64,000 nucleotides of DNA from Alphaproteobacteria bacterium (GCA_024275825.1 JAJRYK010000029.1:1-64000), one strand, 5' to 3'; shown: positions 35,513 to 44,377, numbered from the stretch's first letter. Notes: generated from the sequence alone by a model not told the origin. Translations and numbers: made by a program.

Positions 35513-36709
35513 ATGAAAAAACTACTTACATCTGCTGCAATTTGTGGCCTGGTGTTCGCTGCGGCTCCGGCTCAAGCGGGCATTGACCTAGAATTAGGCG
35601 GCTTCTTTAAAGGGTACGGCATGTTCGTCGACCAGGACGATGATTCAACAGCACTTTCTGGCGAAGCCCGTGAGTTCGACATTATCCGTAGCACAGAAAT
35701 CCACATGGGTGGCGAAACAGCATTGGATAATGGTCTAACTGTTGGTTTCCACACTGAAATGGAAGCTGATTCAGGCGGTCCTAATGATACCTTTAACGTT
35801 CAAGAAAGCTATGCTTACTTCTCAGGTGGCTGGGGACGTATCAATGTTGGTTCTGAAGATGGTGCATCTTACTTACTACAGGTTGCTACACCTTCTGCAG
35901 ACTCTAATGTTGACGGTATTCGTCAATATGTTAACGGCGTAAACTTTGTTGCTGCTGGTGCCGTTGGTACTGCTGCTGCTGCTTTCGGCGTAAACGATGC
36001 TTCTGGTGGCATGGGTTATGATCAGGATGTAACAGGTTATGCTGACAAATTGACATATCTTTCACCGATCATGAACGGCTTCCAAGTTGGTGTATCATAC
36101 ACGCCAGACATCGCTGATGCTTCTGATGAAGATGGCCAAAACTTTGATGAAATTGCTGGTGCTTCCGGCGCTGCATATGAATTTGCTGCACGTTACGAAG
36201 GCATGTTCAACAATGTTGGCGTTATCTTGGGTGCTGGTTATACAAATGTTGACCAGGAAGCTCCAGAAGCTGCGATTGCTGATGGCGAAGACACTGATGA
36301 CAGAACAGCATGGAACATTGGTGCTGACTTGGACATCGGTCCTTTCGGTGTTGGTGTGTCTTACTCTGAAGATGATCATGGTGAAATCGCCACTGCTGCT
36401 GCTGGTGCGACAATCCTGGATGATGAAAAGACAACAGTTGTTGGTGTAGACTACACAACTGGTCCATTCAAACTTGGTGCGTCATACATGGACATCGAAA
36501 ACTTCGGTGGCATTGGTGGTCTTGTTGCAACTGAAGGTATGGACGCTGATCGTTTCACCGTTGGTGTTGTATACACATATGGCCCAGGCATGACTTTCCG
36601 CGGTTCTATCTCACAGCTTGAGATCGACAACGTGAACTTGGCTGTTGCTGCTCAAGAAGACCAAATCGAAGCAACAAGCTTCCTTCTTGGTACACAAATC
36701 AACTTCTAA
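35513..36709 (+). CDS. Outer-membrane porin
   Basis: A 398-residue beta-barrel. The ATG at 35513 has GGAGGA seven bases upstream, and gives a classic signal peptide (MKKLLTSAAICGLVF, cleavage after AQA near residue 22). The mature part alternates hydrophobic and polar residues, with barrel motifs LELGGFFKGYGMFV, VGFHTEMEADSGG, SYAYFSGGWGRINVGSEDG, and the terminal Phe (LLGTQINF) needed for BAM assembly. Gram-negative general porin family of alphaproteobacteria. Codons are strongly biased toward a small set, indicating high expression. A terminator follows. Confidence 0.93.
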   Translation: MKKLLTSAAICGLVFAAAPAQAGIDLELGGFFKGYGMFVDQDDDSTALSGEAREFDIIRSTEIHMGGETALDNGLTVGFHTEMEADSGGPNDTFNVQESYAYFSGGWGRINVGSEDGASYLLQVATPSADSNVDGIRQYVNGVNFVAAGAVGTAAAAFGVNDASGGMGYDQDVTGYADKLTYLSPIMNGFQVGVSYTPDIADASDEDGQNFDEIAGASGAAYEFAARYEGMFNNVGVILGAGYTNVDQEAPEAAIADGEDTDDRTAWNIGADLDIGPFGVGVSYSEDDHGEIATAAAGATILDDEKTTVVGVDYTTGPFKLGASYMDIENFGGIGGLVATEGMDADRFTVGVVYTYGPGMTFRGSISQLEIDNVNLAVAAQEDQIEATSFLLGTQINF

Positions 36710-36763
36710 TCCGCCTTTGCTGCGCTTCGGCGGGGCAAGTCTGATTTAAGTTCATAAAGTTTC

Positions 36764-36795
36764 GAAAGGGCCTCATTTGAGGCCCTTTCTTTATT
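36764..36795 (+). terminator. Rho-independent terminator of the porin gene
   Basis: GAAAGGGCCTCA, loop TT, TGAGGCCCTTTC, then TTTATTT: 12-base perfect stem 55 bases after the porin stop. Confidence 0.88.
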
Positions 36796-36802
36796 TCTTA
36801 TT

Positions 36803-36895
36803 CGTCATTGCGAGAAGGCCGGTAGGCCGACGCGGCAATCTATTTTGGATACAAAATCTCTGGATTGCTTCGTCACGTTGTTCCTCGCAATGACG
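36803..36895. repeat. Palindromic element with CGTCATTGCGAG ends
   Basis: CGTCATTGCGAG (36803-36814) and its reverse complement CTCGCAATGACG (36884-36895) bound a 93-base unit with an internal GGCAATC/GATTGC pair. This end sequence is the hallmark of a dispersed palindromic repeat seen in many alphaproteobacteria and other genomes. It lies between the porin terminator and yggS. Confidence 0.85.
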
Positions 36896-36919
36896 GTGCT
36901 TTAATGTTAAAACGGCACC

Positions 36920-37594
36920 ATGAGCATTTCAAAAAATCTTCAAACTCTTTCTGGTCACATTGCCAAAGCAGCGGAAAAGTCTGCGCGGGATGTGCCTGAC
37001 ATTAACCTTATCGCCGTCAGCAAAAAGCAACCAATAGAGCGTATCCACGAAGCCCTCGCCGCTGGCCACCGTTTGTTTGGTGAAAACCGTGTGCAAGAGG
37101 CGCAAGGGCGCTGGGCTGATCTGCGCGGCAAATATCCCGATCTTAAACTCCATCTCATCGGCCCGCTGCAAACCAACAAAGCCAAAGACGCTGTTGCGCT
37201 GTTTGATGTGATCGAAACGGTTGATCGGGAAAAGCTCGCACGGGTTTTGGCCAAGGAAATGGACAAACAAGACCGTCATTTGCCGTGCTTCATTCAGGTC
37301 AATACAGGTGATGAGGTGCAAAAGGCCGGCATCGCCATCGCGGCGTTAGAAGAATTTTATCAGTTCTGCATACAAGAATGCGGCCTCAATATCATAGGCC
37401 TCATGTGCATCCCTACAGCAGACGAACCCGCGGCGCTCCATTTTGCTCTGCTCAAAAAATACGCAAATCAACTAGGCCTGGCGCATCTTAGTATGGGGAT
37501 GAGCGCAGATTTTGAAAAAGCAATCCCGCTCGGCGCGACCTATATCCGTGTGGGGACCGGGGTTTTTGGCGCGCGCGAAGAATTAAGAGCTTAG
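36920..37594 (+). CDS. yggS: YggS/PLPBP pyridoxal phosphate homeostasis protein
   Basis: PLP-binding TIM-barrel protein that balances B6 vitamers, without known catalysis. The 224-residue protein shows LIAVSKKQP (Lys for PLP), GENRVQEAQGRW, LHLIGPLQTNKAKDAV, FIQVNTGDEVQKAGI, GLMCIPT, and LSMGMSADFEKAI with the phosphate-binding tail GATYIRVGTGVFG. Next to the leuS cluster, as usual. Its last bases overlap a convergent gene by four. Confidence 0.95.
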   Translation: MSISKNLQTLSGHIAKAAEKSARDVPDINLIAVSKKQPIERIHEALAAGHRLFGENRVQEAQGRWADLRGKYPDLKLHLIGPLQTNKAKDAVALFDVIETVDREKLARVLAKEMDKQDRHLPCFIQVNTGDEVQKAGIAIAALEEFYQFCIQECGLNIIGLMCIPTADEPAALHFALLKKYANQLGLAHLSMGMSADFEKAIPLGATYIRVGTGVFGAREELRA

Positions 37595-38283
37595 CTATTA
37601 TAGCGCGCTTGCGATGCATGCGCATATGTTGGTTTGACGCTGGATGCGGCGTTGTAAGAGGCCGGCGTAAAGGCCAGCAAAGACGCAGGCAAAGCATCAC
37701 CGGAAATGCTCTCGTGATTTTCTGCAATGCGCACAGCTTTGTTTAGCGTATCTTGCGGCGGCACATTTTTGAAATCGGGGGTTTTGCCGTCCATCACCAT
37801 CGCATAGGCGTTGCTTGCGATGCTCTTCCCGGTCTCCTCTTCAATGACAATATTCACCAAACTAGCTGCTGCGCCAAGCGGCCCACCAAAGAGCGCGCCG
37901 CCAACGATTCGCCCCATGGGATTAATCTCATCACCTGTCATCGCGCGGTATGCGTGGCCAACAACCGGAATGTGATGCATGGGGTTTATGATGTCCACCA
38001 AATCACCAAAACCAAAACCGGCCTCTTCCCGCACCGGCGTGCCCGTCTCCTGCGCGCTCTGATAGGCCAGTGCGGCGGTGAAAGATGGCACATTGCCGGA
38101 TGTAAAATTTTGTGCCTCGCTCAGGGTTTGCTCGATCTGATCATGTGGCTCAGCAGGCGCATTTTCCCAGGACGGCACATAACCGCCCATTCGCTCATGG
38201 CGCACCATTTGCAAAACTTTTTTATTGTCAAAGGCCTGGCTTTCTTGCGCGGCTGATTGCGAAATGGAAATATGATCGATCAT
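37591..38283 (-). CDS. Hypothetical protein with glycine-zipper segment
   Basis: A 230-residue protein of unknown function. The central part reads LVDIINPMHHIPVVGHAYR, then MTGDEINPMGRIVGGALFGG, then PLGAAASLVNIVIEEETGKS; the Gly-rich stretch is a glycine zipper that could insert in a membrane or form an oligomer. I recall this block (INP..HIPVV...YR..TGDEI) as recurring in uncharacterised alphaproteobacterial proteins. No signal peptide. Both flanks look disordered. The start is uncertain; no ribosome site is visible. Confidence 0.7.
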   Translation of the reverse strand: MIDHISISQSAAQESQAFDNKKVLQMVRHERMGGYVPSWENAPAEPHDQIEQTLSEAQNFTSGNVPSFTAALAYQSAQETGTPVREEAGFGFGDLVDIINPMHHIPVVGHAYRAMTGDEINPMGRIVGGALFGGPLGAAASLVNIVIEEETGKSIASNAYAMVMDGKTPDFKNVPPQDTLNKAVRIAENHESISGDALPASLLAFTPASYNAASSVKPTYAHASQARYNS

Positions 38284-38329
38284 GCGATAATACGTGCAAT
38301 TTTTGTGCCAAAGCCGTTAGAATAGGCCC

Positions 38330-38932
38330 ATGAGAATTGTGATTATAGATCAGGACGAGCATTCAAGAGCGGCCTTGGCGAGCATGCTCAAGGTCTATGC
38401 GCTTGATGAGCATTGTGCTTTGGTGAAATCTGTTGGTGATGCGGCGGTGCTTATGAGCGCTCAGGATAATGCTGTGTGTTTGTTGGTCGTAGATGCCGGG
38501 GAGGATGTCTCGCATAATCTCCATATAAAGCAGGCCGATCAATTCACCCGCCCACTGCGCGCCGGGCAGTTATTAGACAGGGTTCGCCGCTATAATGCGG
38601 GCGCAGATGGGGCAGCAACCTTCGATAAAACCGTTGATATTGGCCCCTATACGCTTGATACGCACAATAATGAGCTTTCGGGTCAAGAAACTGACGATGC
38701 CATTCGCCTGACAGATAAAGAGACCCACATTCTGGCATTTTTAGCTAAACAAGCGGGCCGCTTCATTGATCGCCAAACCCTGCTTGATGAGGTTTGGGGC
38801 TATGCAAAATCTGTAGAGACGCACACGCTGGAGACGCATATCTATCGTCTGCGCCAAAAAATTGAAAAAGACCCCTCTGCACCGCAAATTTTAAAAACGG
38901 ATGAAAATGGCTATTTCATTGATATAAAATGA
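38330..38932 (+). CDS. OmpR-type winged-helix regulator with shortened receiver
   Basis: A 200-residue DNA-binding response-regulator relative. The N-terminal 85 residues start like a receiver (IVIIDQDEH acidic pocket, LLVVDAGED at the acceptor position), but only about 25 residues separate this from FTRPLRAGQLLDRV, which replaces the usual K-P-F and helix 5. So strands and helices 3-4 of the receiver are missing. The C-terminal domain (about 105-200) is a normal OmpR winged helix: LTDKETHILAFLAKQAGRF, DEVWGY, ETHIYRLRQKIE, GYFI. Phosphorylation is doubtful. No histidine kinase gene is beside it. Confidence 0.82.
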   Translation: MRIVIIDQDEHSRAALASMLKVYALDEHCALVKSVGDAAVLMSAQDNAVCLLVVDAGEDVSHNLHIKQADQFTRPLRAGQLLDRVRRYNAGADGAATFDKTVDIGPYTLDTHNNELSGQETDDAIRLTDKETHILAFLAKQAGRFIDRQTLLDEVWGYAKSVETHTLETHIYRLRQKIEKDPSAPQILKTDENGYFIDIK

Positions 38933-39484
38933 TTATTTTATTTTTTCAACAGCATCAACCAGGCTTTGTAAAAAGCTCTCACTGCGTTCAATCTGCAAAT
39001 ATTCAATCCTGCGCTCTGCCAATATTTTTAAATCCCGCAAAAGCCCGTGAATTAAGCGGAGATCCTGTGTTTTCAAGCCAAGCGGGTTTGCGTTCATATC
39101 ACCGGTTTGCATGCGCGGCGGCGCGCTTTGCGTCGCTTCTGCGCCATGTTGATAGGCGCTGGCGGCCATTGCCGCACGACCTGTGGGCGCAGCGGGCGCT
39201 TCGTTCGTTGGCGCTGTAAAAACAGCCGGCGTGTCTTCCGGCGTTGAGGAATTTGACGTGGTTTCCATCTGCGATTTCAGGAAATTCTCCAAAAACACCT
39301 GCAGCGCGCTGACGGTGACAAGGGCGCTGTCATCCTCATCAAAGCCAAAAGGCGCGTCATCATCGCGCTTTTTACCCTTACGGCGCTCATAGTCCGGGTC
39401 ATGACGCTGGATCTCTTGACGGGTATCGGTCGTCTCAGCGTGACGTGGTTTGGGCGCAAATACGTTTCCAATAGCGGAAAACAT
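38933..39484 (-). CDS. Hypothetical cytoplasmic protein with C-terminal helix
   Basis: The start is the ATG at 39484 (AAAGGA upstream), giving about 183 residues; the frame is open further up inside the divergent Smr gene. Composition: charged, Ala/Pro-rich linker in the middle (about 70-130), and a C-terminal helical block LIHGLLRDLKILAERRIEYL. Convergent with the winged-helix gene, one base apart, and divergent from the Smr gene. Function unknown. Confidence 0.6.
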   Translation of the reverse strand: MFSAIGNVFAPKPRHAETTDTRQEIQRHDPDYERRKGKKRDDDAPFGFDEDDSALVTVSALQVFLENFLKSQMETTSNSSTPEDTPAVFTAPTNEAPAAPTGRAAMAASAYQHGAEATQSAPPRMQTGDMNANPLGLKTQDLRLIHGLLRDLKILAERRIEYLQIERSESFLQSLVDAVEKIK

Positions 39485-39560
39485 GATTAAGTCCTTTAAT
39501 AATGTTACGGTTCTTAATAGTATTTTAACATGTACGCAAAAAATATGCCAAAATGTGGAT

Positions 39561-40154
39561 ATGTCAGAGGATAACAACAAAAATAGCAGTAAAAACAAAG
39601 ACAAAGCCATGAGCGCAGAAGATGCCTCTGTCTGGCAATCCATGACGCATGACGTAAAGCGCTTGCCCGGCAAGCGCTATGATGATGGCTCTAAACCCTC
39701 CGACTCTGAAGCAGAGCCTGATGAGCGGGCGGGCAGCGAGACGATTATACCCCTGCCCGCCTCACCTGCGCCTTTAAAAGCGCCGCAAGGCAACGAGCTT
39801 GATCGCCGCACCGAAGACCGCCTGCGCAAGGGTAAAATGCCCATTGAGGCCACGCTGGATTTGCACGGTATGATTCAGGATGAAGCGCATGAGGCACTCA
39901 CCCGCTTTATTGAGCACGCTTATGGCCAGGGCAAGCGCTGCGTCCTCGTCATCACTGGCAAGGGCCAAAGAAAGAATGAGCGCCAAACCGGCAGCGCAGA
40001 TTGGCTCAGCCCCAAGCCCGGCATCCTCAAACGCCGCGTCCCTGACTGGCTGACGCAGACCCCGCTTCAGCCCCTGGTGCTCAAAGCGCTCCCCGCCAAA
40101 CAAAAAGACGGCGGCGAGGGCGCTCTGTATGTTTATTTGAGGCGGAAACGTTAG
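39561..40154 (+). CDS. Smr domain protein
   Basis: About 197 residues from the ATG at 39561. A charged, disordered N-terminal half leads to a Smr (MutS2-type) nuclease domain: EATLDLHGMIQDEAHEAL (signature LDLHG), CVLVITGKGQR, and the C-terminal VLKALPAKQKDGGEGALYVYL. Smr domains nick or bind RNA/DNA; stand-alone ones of alphaproteobacteria normally lie beside mltA, but here it is 38 kb away. A fine sigma70 promoter follows its stop. Confidence 0.85.
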   Translation: MSEDNNKNSSKNKDKAMSAEDASVWQSMTHDVKRLPGKRYDDGSKPSDSEAEPDERAGSETIIPLPASPAPLKAPQGNELDRRTEDRLRKGKMPIEATLDLHGMIQDEAHEALTRFIEHAYGQGKRCVLVITGKGQRKNERQTGSADWLSPKPGILKRRVPDWLTQTPLQPLVLKALPAKQKDGGEGALYVYLRRKR

Positions 40155-40157
40155 GTG

Positions 40158-40186
40158 TTGACATAATTTTATATTGACATTATAAA
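40158..40186 (+). promoter_or_regulatory. Strong sigma70 promoter
   Basis: TTGACA (40158-40163), 17 bases, TATAAA (40181-40186), 25 bases before the next start. The best match to consensus in the window. Confidence 0.75.
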
Positions 40187-40211
40187 CAAGCTCTAGCTAT
40201 CAGGAGGGGGC

Positions 40212-41243
40212 ATGGATTCCGCAGGTTATTATTTTGATGAAACTCAACAGGACTGGATCGCGGTGCCTGCTGATGAATATCAGCCAGAGATGCATGGCGA
40301 TAAAGACGTGTGCTGTTCTGATCCAAATTGTCGTGAAAGAATTATTTTCCGGGAAACAAAGACATCACACGGAGGGAGTACGCCAAGCAGGCGTATCTAT
40401 GTAGCTAAATCCCGTCAGGCACACGAAGCAAAAGGTTGTCAGGCTCTGGGTCCGGAAGTTAAAATTTATAGCAACGGCATAGATTTTGTGTCTGCTTTAA
40501 AAGATGAGCGCTTGCTTGATATGTACTTCAATATGGATTTTTCGCTTGGGAATCCTGTTTTTGGTAAGCTGGGCGATGTTCGCATAATTAATCGTTTGGC
40601 TACGTCCTATAATAGATCAAGGAAAGGGCCGTATGGCCGGGTCGCCATTCATAACTTATTTGAATATGAATCACGTCTTGAGCGGATAGAAGAAGAACGT
40701 CCAGATGTCTTGAATAGAGTGCAGATAGCCCATTGCCAGCACGTCCGCCCGCGTCATCATTTTGATATCCGAGGGGGGCAGCAAGATGAAAAGTTATCGA
40801 CGGTTTTTGCAGGAGCAAGATGGAGAGCATACCAAAAAGGGGCATCATTAACCGATATTGTGTATGGGTTTCCACACTATTTTTTATGTCGCCCAGAGTT
40901 TGATCATGCGCGTGAAACGGCGACATCACTTATAAGCACGACATTTCAGACTGAGACTCGTGCAGGCGCAAAACTCTATGTGCGCAATCACATTATGTTT
41001 GCGAGTGAAGGCCTGAAAGAAAAGGCCGTGTCAGCTGGGGATCAGTTTTTAGTTGCGGCTACGCCGTGTTTAATTCCGACTCGCTTTAAGGCTGAATATA
41101 GGGCTGCCGCTATGCGTGCAAGCGAGGGGGCGCATGATGCTGTTCTTTATTTAGATTGGCAAGTTGATGATGAGCAACAATTGATGCCAGCGCCAGACGC
41201 ACAATTACATTTAAGGCCGCTGCCAAGCCCTGATGCGGCGTAA
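40212..41243 (+). CDS. Unknown protein with Cys-rich N-terminal patch
   Basis: A 343-residue protein of no family I recognise, with a strong promoter and AGGAGGGG before the ATG. Residues about 30-80 contain CCSDPNCRERIIFRE and, after a basic strand, HEAKGC, which could form a zinc ribbon. This loosely recalls the N-terminal cysteine pattern of CoiA-like proteins, but that is a guess. Later parts include HVRPRHHFDIRGG and a strand-rich C-terminal domain (AGAKLYVRNHIMFASEG; GDQFLVAATPCL). No signal peptide. Confidence 0.65.
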   Translation: MDSAGYYFDETQQDWIAVPADEYQPEMHGDKDVCCSDPNCRERIIFRETKTSHGGSTPSRRIYVAKSRQAHEAKGCQALGPEVKIYSNGIDFVSALKDERLLDMYFNMDFSLGNPVFGKLGDVRIINRLATSYNRSRKGPYGRVAIHNLFEYESRLERIEEERPDVLNRVQIAHCQHVRPRHHFDIRGGQQDEKLSTVFAGARWRAYQKGASLTDIVYGFPHYFLCRPEFDHARETATSLISTTFQTETRAGAKLYVRNHIMFASEGLKEKAVSAGDQFLVAATPCLIPTRFKAEYRAAAMRASEGAHDAVLYLDWQVDDEQQLMPAPDAQLHLRPLPSPDAA

Positions 41244-41257
41244 TTCTTTATAGATAA

Positions 41258-41704
41258 TCAGGGGTTGGGGCCGAAAAGCCCCCTTTGGCCGCTTTGTTCT
41301 TCCGTTGGCCTTCTCGCACCTTTCTCGGGGCCATCGTGGATGACCCTGCGTTTAGTTGCCCCGGCCATGCGGCCTGGTATATTGCTAGAGGGCTTTATAG
41401 GCGGCGGTAGCATTTTTCGGCGTTGTGCTTGTTCTATGAACTCATAGATTTTTGCTTCTTTACCTTCGAAGGTTGTTGGCATTTGTCCCGATTCATATAG
41501 GCGCTTCATTTTATTTAGCGCAAATTCAACATGGTCACGATTTGGCGGAACATCGAGATTGTCGGCTATAGCAAAACCGTGCCCTCCAATAAAAACCATC
41601 CAGCAGCACTCACCAAACTCACTATTTGGGTTTTCTTGATATTCAGCTTGGAAATTATTATCCAGCTTGATAGGGTCATCTCTATTAAAATTGTGCTTAG
41701 CCAT
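41258..41704 (-). CDS. Hypothetical protein, 148 residues
   Basis: Unknown. GGAAAGG lies just upstream of the ATG. The N-terminal half includes GECCWMVFIGGHGFAIADN and a helix FALNKMKRLYESG; the C-terminal 40 residues are basic and Pro/Gly-rich. Convergent with the Cys-patch gene, 14 bases apart. Confidence 0.6.
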   Translation of the reverse strand: MAKHNFNRDDPIKLDNNFQAEYQENPNSEFGECCWMVFIGGHGFAIADNLDVPPNRDHVEFALNKMKRLYESGQMPTTFEGKEAKIYEFIEQAQRRKMLPPPIKPSSNIPGRMAGATKRRVIHDGPEKGARRPTEEQSGQRGLFGPNP

Positions 41705-41785
41705 TACAAGCCTTTCCTTTTCATAACTTAACAGAAAAAAGGTAAAAAACGCAAGTTTTATTAATCTGGCTGAATTAGGCGGTGC

Positions 41786-43273
41786 TTAATCAGTTTCAAT
41801 TGGCGCCTCATAAGCCTCATCAGCGCTGTCTTCATCGCTTTCATCCCGTTGCGTAGGATAGTTCAATTCGTCTTGTTCACCCAGAGTAATATCCAGCGCA
41901 TTAAGGGCTTCGGCAATCGGAATAAAGAAGTTAAGGCCTTCACTGAAAGGAGAGTTTGAGACACTGATGCCGCTTACCGAAAGGCCGACAATATTGCCGT
42001 ATTCATCAAGCAAAGCACCGCCGGAATTGCCGCCATGAATGTCAACATCGGCTTGGATAAAGGGCAGGCTGACCCCTTCACTTTTGCGAATTCTGTGGGC
42101 GCTGACAATGCCTTTTGTCACAGTGTCTTGCAGGCCCCCATAGGAAATGGGATTCCCAAGCGCATACACATCTTCACTGACCGTCAGCTTTTCCGTGCGG
42201 ATGGGCAGGGGTGTGATCTTGAGATTTTTGGGAATTTCTTCGAGCTTTAGCAGCGCAACATCACGCACCTTATCCACGCGCAAAACCTCGGCGATCAGCT
42301 TGTGGCGCTTACCCTTCGTCACAATGCGCATGCGGGTTGCATCGCCCACAACATGCTGGTTGGTCAGGATATGCCCCTCACGCGTGATAAAAAAGCCGGA
42401 GCCGTGACCGTTTTTTTGGATCAGCACATTGGCCTTGCGGATCTCGTCAATATGTTTGGGGACGGGCTGGCGCGAAAGGGCGCGTTCTTCAATATAGACC
42501 TCTTCGGTCGGGCTATATTTGCGGGGTTCTGGCTTAAGCCCGCGGCCGAAACTACTGCCGGTGCGCCAGTTTTGCGGCGGCTTTGTACCCTCAACGATCA
42601 GTTTGTAAAAATCTTCATCTGCGGCCAGATTATGCGCGGCCATTTCAAAGGCATCATAGAACAGCAGATCAAGCCCCTCCGCATTGGGATAGGCACGTTT
42701 GGTGTAGCCTTCAGTCGAGGTTTTAAAAACCACCGTGCGGCGCAGCGCGTCATAAATGCTCCAGTCAATCTTCGCATAGAGCTCGCCCTTTAGATTCGGC
42801 TTGCCACCAAAGAAGGCTGAAATCGCATTTCCGCCGCGATGGCAAACATCAAGGTCAATATCAGTGACCCGCGCGCTGATGAAATACTCGGCGCGCTGTA
42901 GCTCATCTTCGGGGCGGAAATCAACATTGATGCTGTCCACCACGTCATAGCCATTGGCCTCCAGCGCATTGGCAAACGTGCTTTTGATGTATTGTGATTC
43001 AAACTGTTTTTTGCTCAGCACGCGGCGGCTGACGGGATAATTGCTCCAGGAACAGATATTGCCCAGCAAAAACCCCATGCCGCTTTCCATCCCGATCTCT
43101 GTACCGGGCGGTAACAGGAAGCGCATGCGCGAGAATTTAATCGGCCGCGGATTGGCCATTTCCGGCACCAGCGGACCATCAGCATAATCAACCCGCTTCA
43201 CCACAATTTCTGCGCAGCCCGCAAGGGCTATGCTTGAAAAAACAATGAGTAAGGCTGTCAAAAATATGCGCAT
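41786..43273 (-). CDS. Trypsin-like serine protease lipoprotein (S1C type, no PDZ)
   Basis: A 495-residue exported lipoprotein: signal with lipobox LAGC (Cys 20). The N-terminal half (about 40-250) has no recognised domain. The C-terminal half is a trypsin-like domain with the triad His in ILTNQHVVGD, Asp in VRDVALLKL, and Ser in GGNSGGALLDEYGN; the TSAHRIRK-type loop after GLQDTVTKGIV fits HtrA/DegP proteases. No PDZ domain follows, and the tail is acidic. It could process envelope proteins. The adjacent gap (43274-43485) has no gene. Confidence 0.88.
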   Translation of the reverse strand: MRIFLTALLIVFSSIALAGCAEIVVKRVDYADGPLVPEMANPRPIKFSRMRFLLPPGTEIGMESGMGFLLGNICSWSNYPVSRRVLSKKQFESQYIKSTFANALEANGYDVVDSINVDFRPEDELQRAEYFISARVTDIDLDVCHRGGNAISAFFGGKPNLKGELYAKIDWSIYDALRRTVVFKTSTEGYTKRAYPNAEGLDLLFYDAFEMAAHNLAADEDFYKLIVEGTKPPQNWRTGSSFGRGLKPEPRKYSPTEEVYIEERALSRQPVPKHIDEIRKANVLIQKNGHGSGFFITREGHILTNQHVVGDATRMRIVTKGKRHKLIAEVLRVDKVRDVALLKLEEIPKNLKITPLPIRTEKLTVSEDVYALGNPISYGGLQDTVTKGIVSAHRIRKSEGVSLPFIQADVDIHGGNSGGALLDEYGNIVGLSVSGISVSNSPFSEGLNFFIPIAEALNALDITLGEQDELNYPTQRDESDEDSADEAYEAPIETD

Positions 43274-43485
43274 GAAGCTCTATATAACAAGGTTGTCGCT
43301 ATTAAAATCATACCAGCGTACTTCATCACAATGGAAGAGGAAAGCCGCATTTGCCGCTACGCAGCATAGAAATGTCGCTTAAGGCGCACTAGTTTATTAC
43401 TTCATTCATCTTTTTATGATTGAATGGATAGGGTAATTATTATTTTTTAGTCTGTGTTTTTTAAGTCATCAAAAAGGGCATTCCG

Positions 43486-44046
43486 ATGAGCGATCAAAGC
43501 AAAGCAAAACCACTGGATATTGTGCCAAGTGTTGAATGGCTGACGGAGCTTCATCCCGGTGAGCTTCAGGATTTGTGTGATGCGACTGAGGCCGCGATTG
43601 AGGGCGGCGGCGGGTTTGGCTGGGTTGAACCGCCGGCACGTGATGTGCTGGAGCGCTATTGGCAGGGTGTGCTCGCAATGCCGTCGCGCGTTTTACTCGT
43701 GGCGCGCCTTGATGGCGTGATCTGCGGCACTTGTCAATTGCTTGAGCCACCGCAAAATAACGAGGCACAAAAACACACGGTCCAGCTAACCACAAATTTC
43801 ATCGCTCCCTGGGCGCGTGGGCACGGCCTGGCAAAAATGTTGCTGGAAAAGGCAGAGGCCGTAGCAAAAGAGGAAGGCTTCGCCGTTATCAACCTCGATG
43901 TTCGCGAAACACTAGAGCAAGCCATCGCGCTATACGAAGCCATGAATTACGTCCGCATCGGCGAGCACCCCTATTATGCGCAGGTGGGTGATACGGTGCT
44001 GAAGGGTTATTACTATTATAAAGTGATTAATCCGCAGGCGGTTTAG
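43486..44046 (+). CDS. GNAT family N-acetyltransferase
   Basis: Acyl-CoA-dependent N-acetyltransferase; target unknown. The 186-residue protein has AAAGGGC upstream. Strand beta4 VLLVARLDGVICGTCQL, the acyl-CoA pyrophosphate loop region APWARGHGLAKMLLEKAEAVA (R/Q-x-x-G-x-A type, with G-H-G-L-A), and the C-terminal LYEAMNYVRIG are all GNAT marks. Confidence 0.9.
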   Translation: MSDQSKAKPLDIVPSVEWLTELHPGELQDLCDATEAAIEGGGGFGWVEPPARDVLERYWQGVLAMPSRVLLVARLDGVICGTCQLLEPPQNNEAQKHTVQLTTNFIAPWARGHGLAKMLLEKAEAVAKEEGFAVINLDVRETLEQAIALYEAMNYVRIGEHPYYAQVGDTVLKGYYYYKVINPQAV

Positions 44047-44122
44047 CCTTTTTCTTGCACATTTTGTTATTGTTATGGGATACTTTGGTTGATCTATATT
44101 TTAGTGTAACCAAGGTTGAGAG

Positions 44123-44311
44123 ATGTCTGTGCCTAAAGACAAGACAAAGAGGCCGTCAGGGGGCGCTGCCACTCCATTATCTGACGATCGGTTGGATGAA
44201 ATTCTTCGCGCGGCAGCAGAGGCTGGCGGGGAAGGGGATGATCTTGGCCTTATAATAGACTTTATGCTCGACCAACGTAATTTGTCAGATTCTATCCCTA
44301 AACCTGAATAA
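44123..44311 (+). CDS. Small hypothetical protein, 62 residues
   Basis: Unknown. AAGGTTGAGAG lies before the ATG. A helical, acidic middle (DEILRAAAEAGGEGDDLGLI) is flanked by basic and Pro-rich ends. First of three small consecutive orphan genes on the same strand. Confidence 0.5.
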   Translation: MSVPKDKTKRPSGGAATPLSDDRLDEILRAAAEAGGEGDDLGLIIDFMLDQRNLSDSIPKPE

Positions 44312-44377
44312 AAGCCGTTAATATTTTCAGAAAAAGCATGGTTTTGTATTTTTCCGAGCATAAATGCAAAAATCCTA

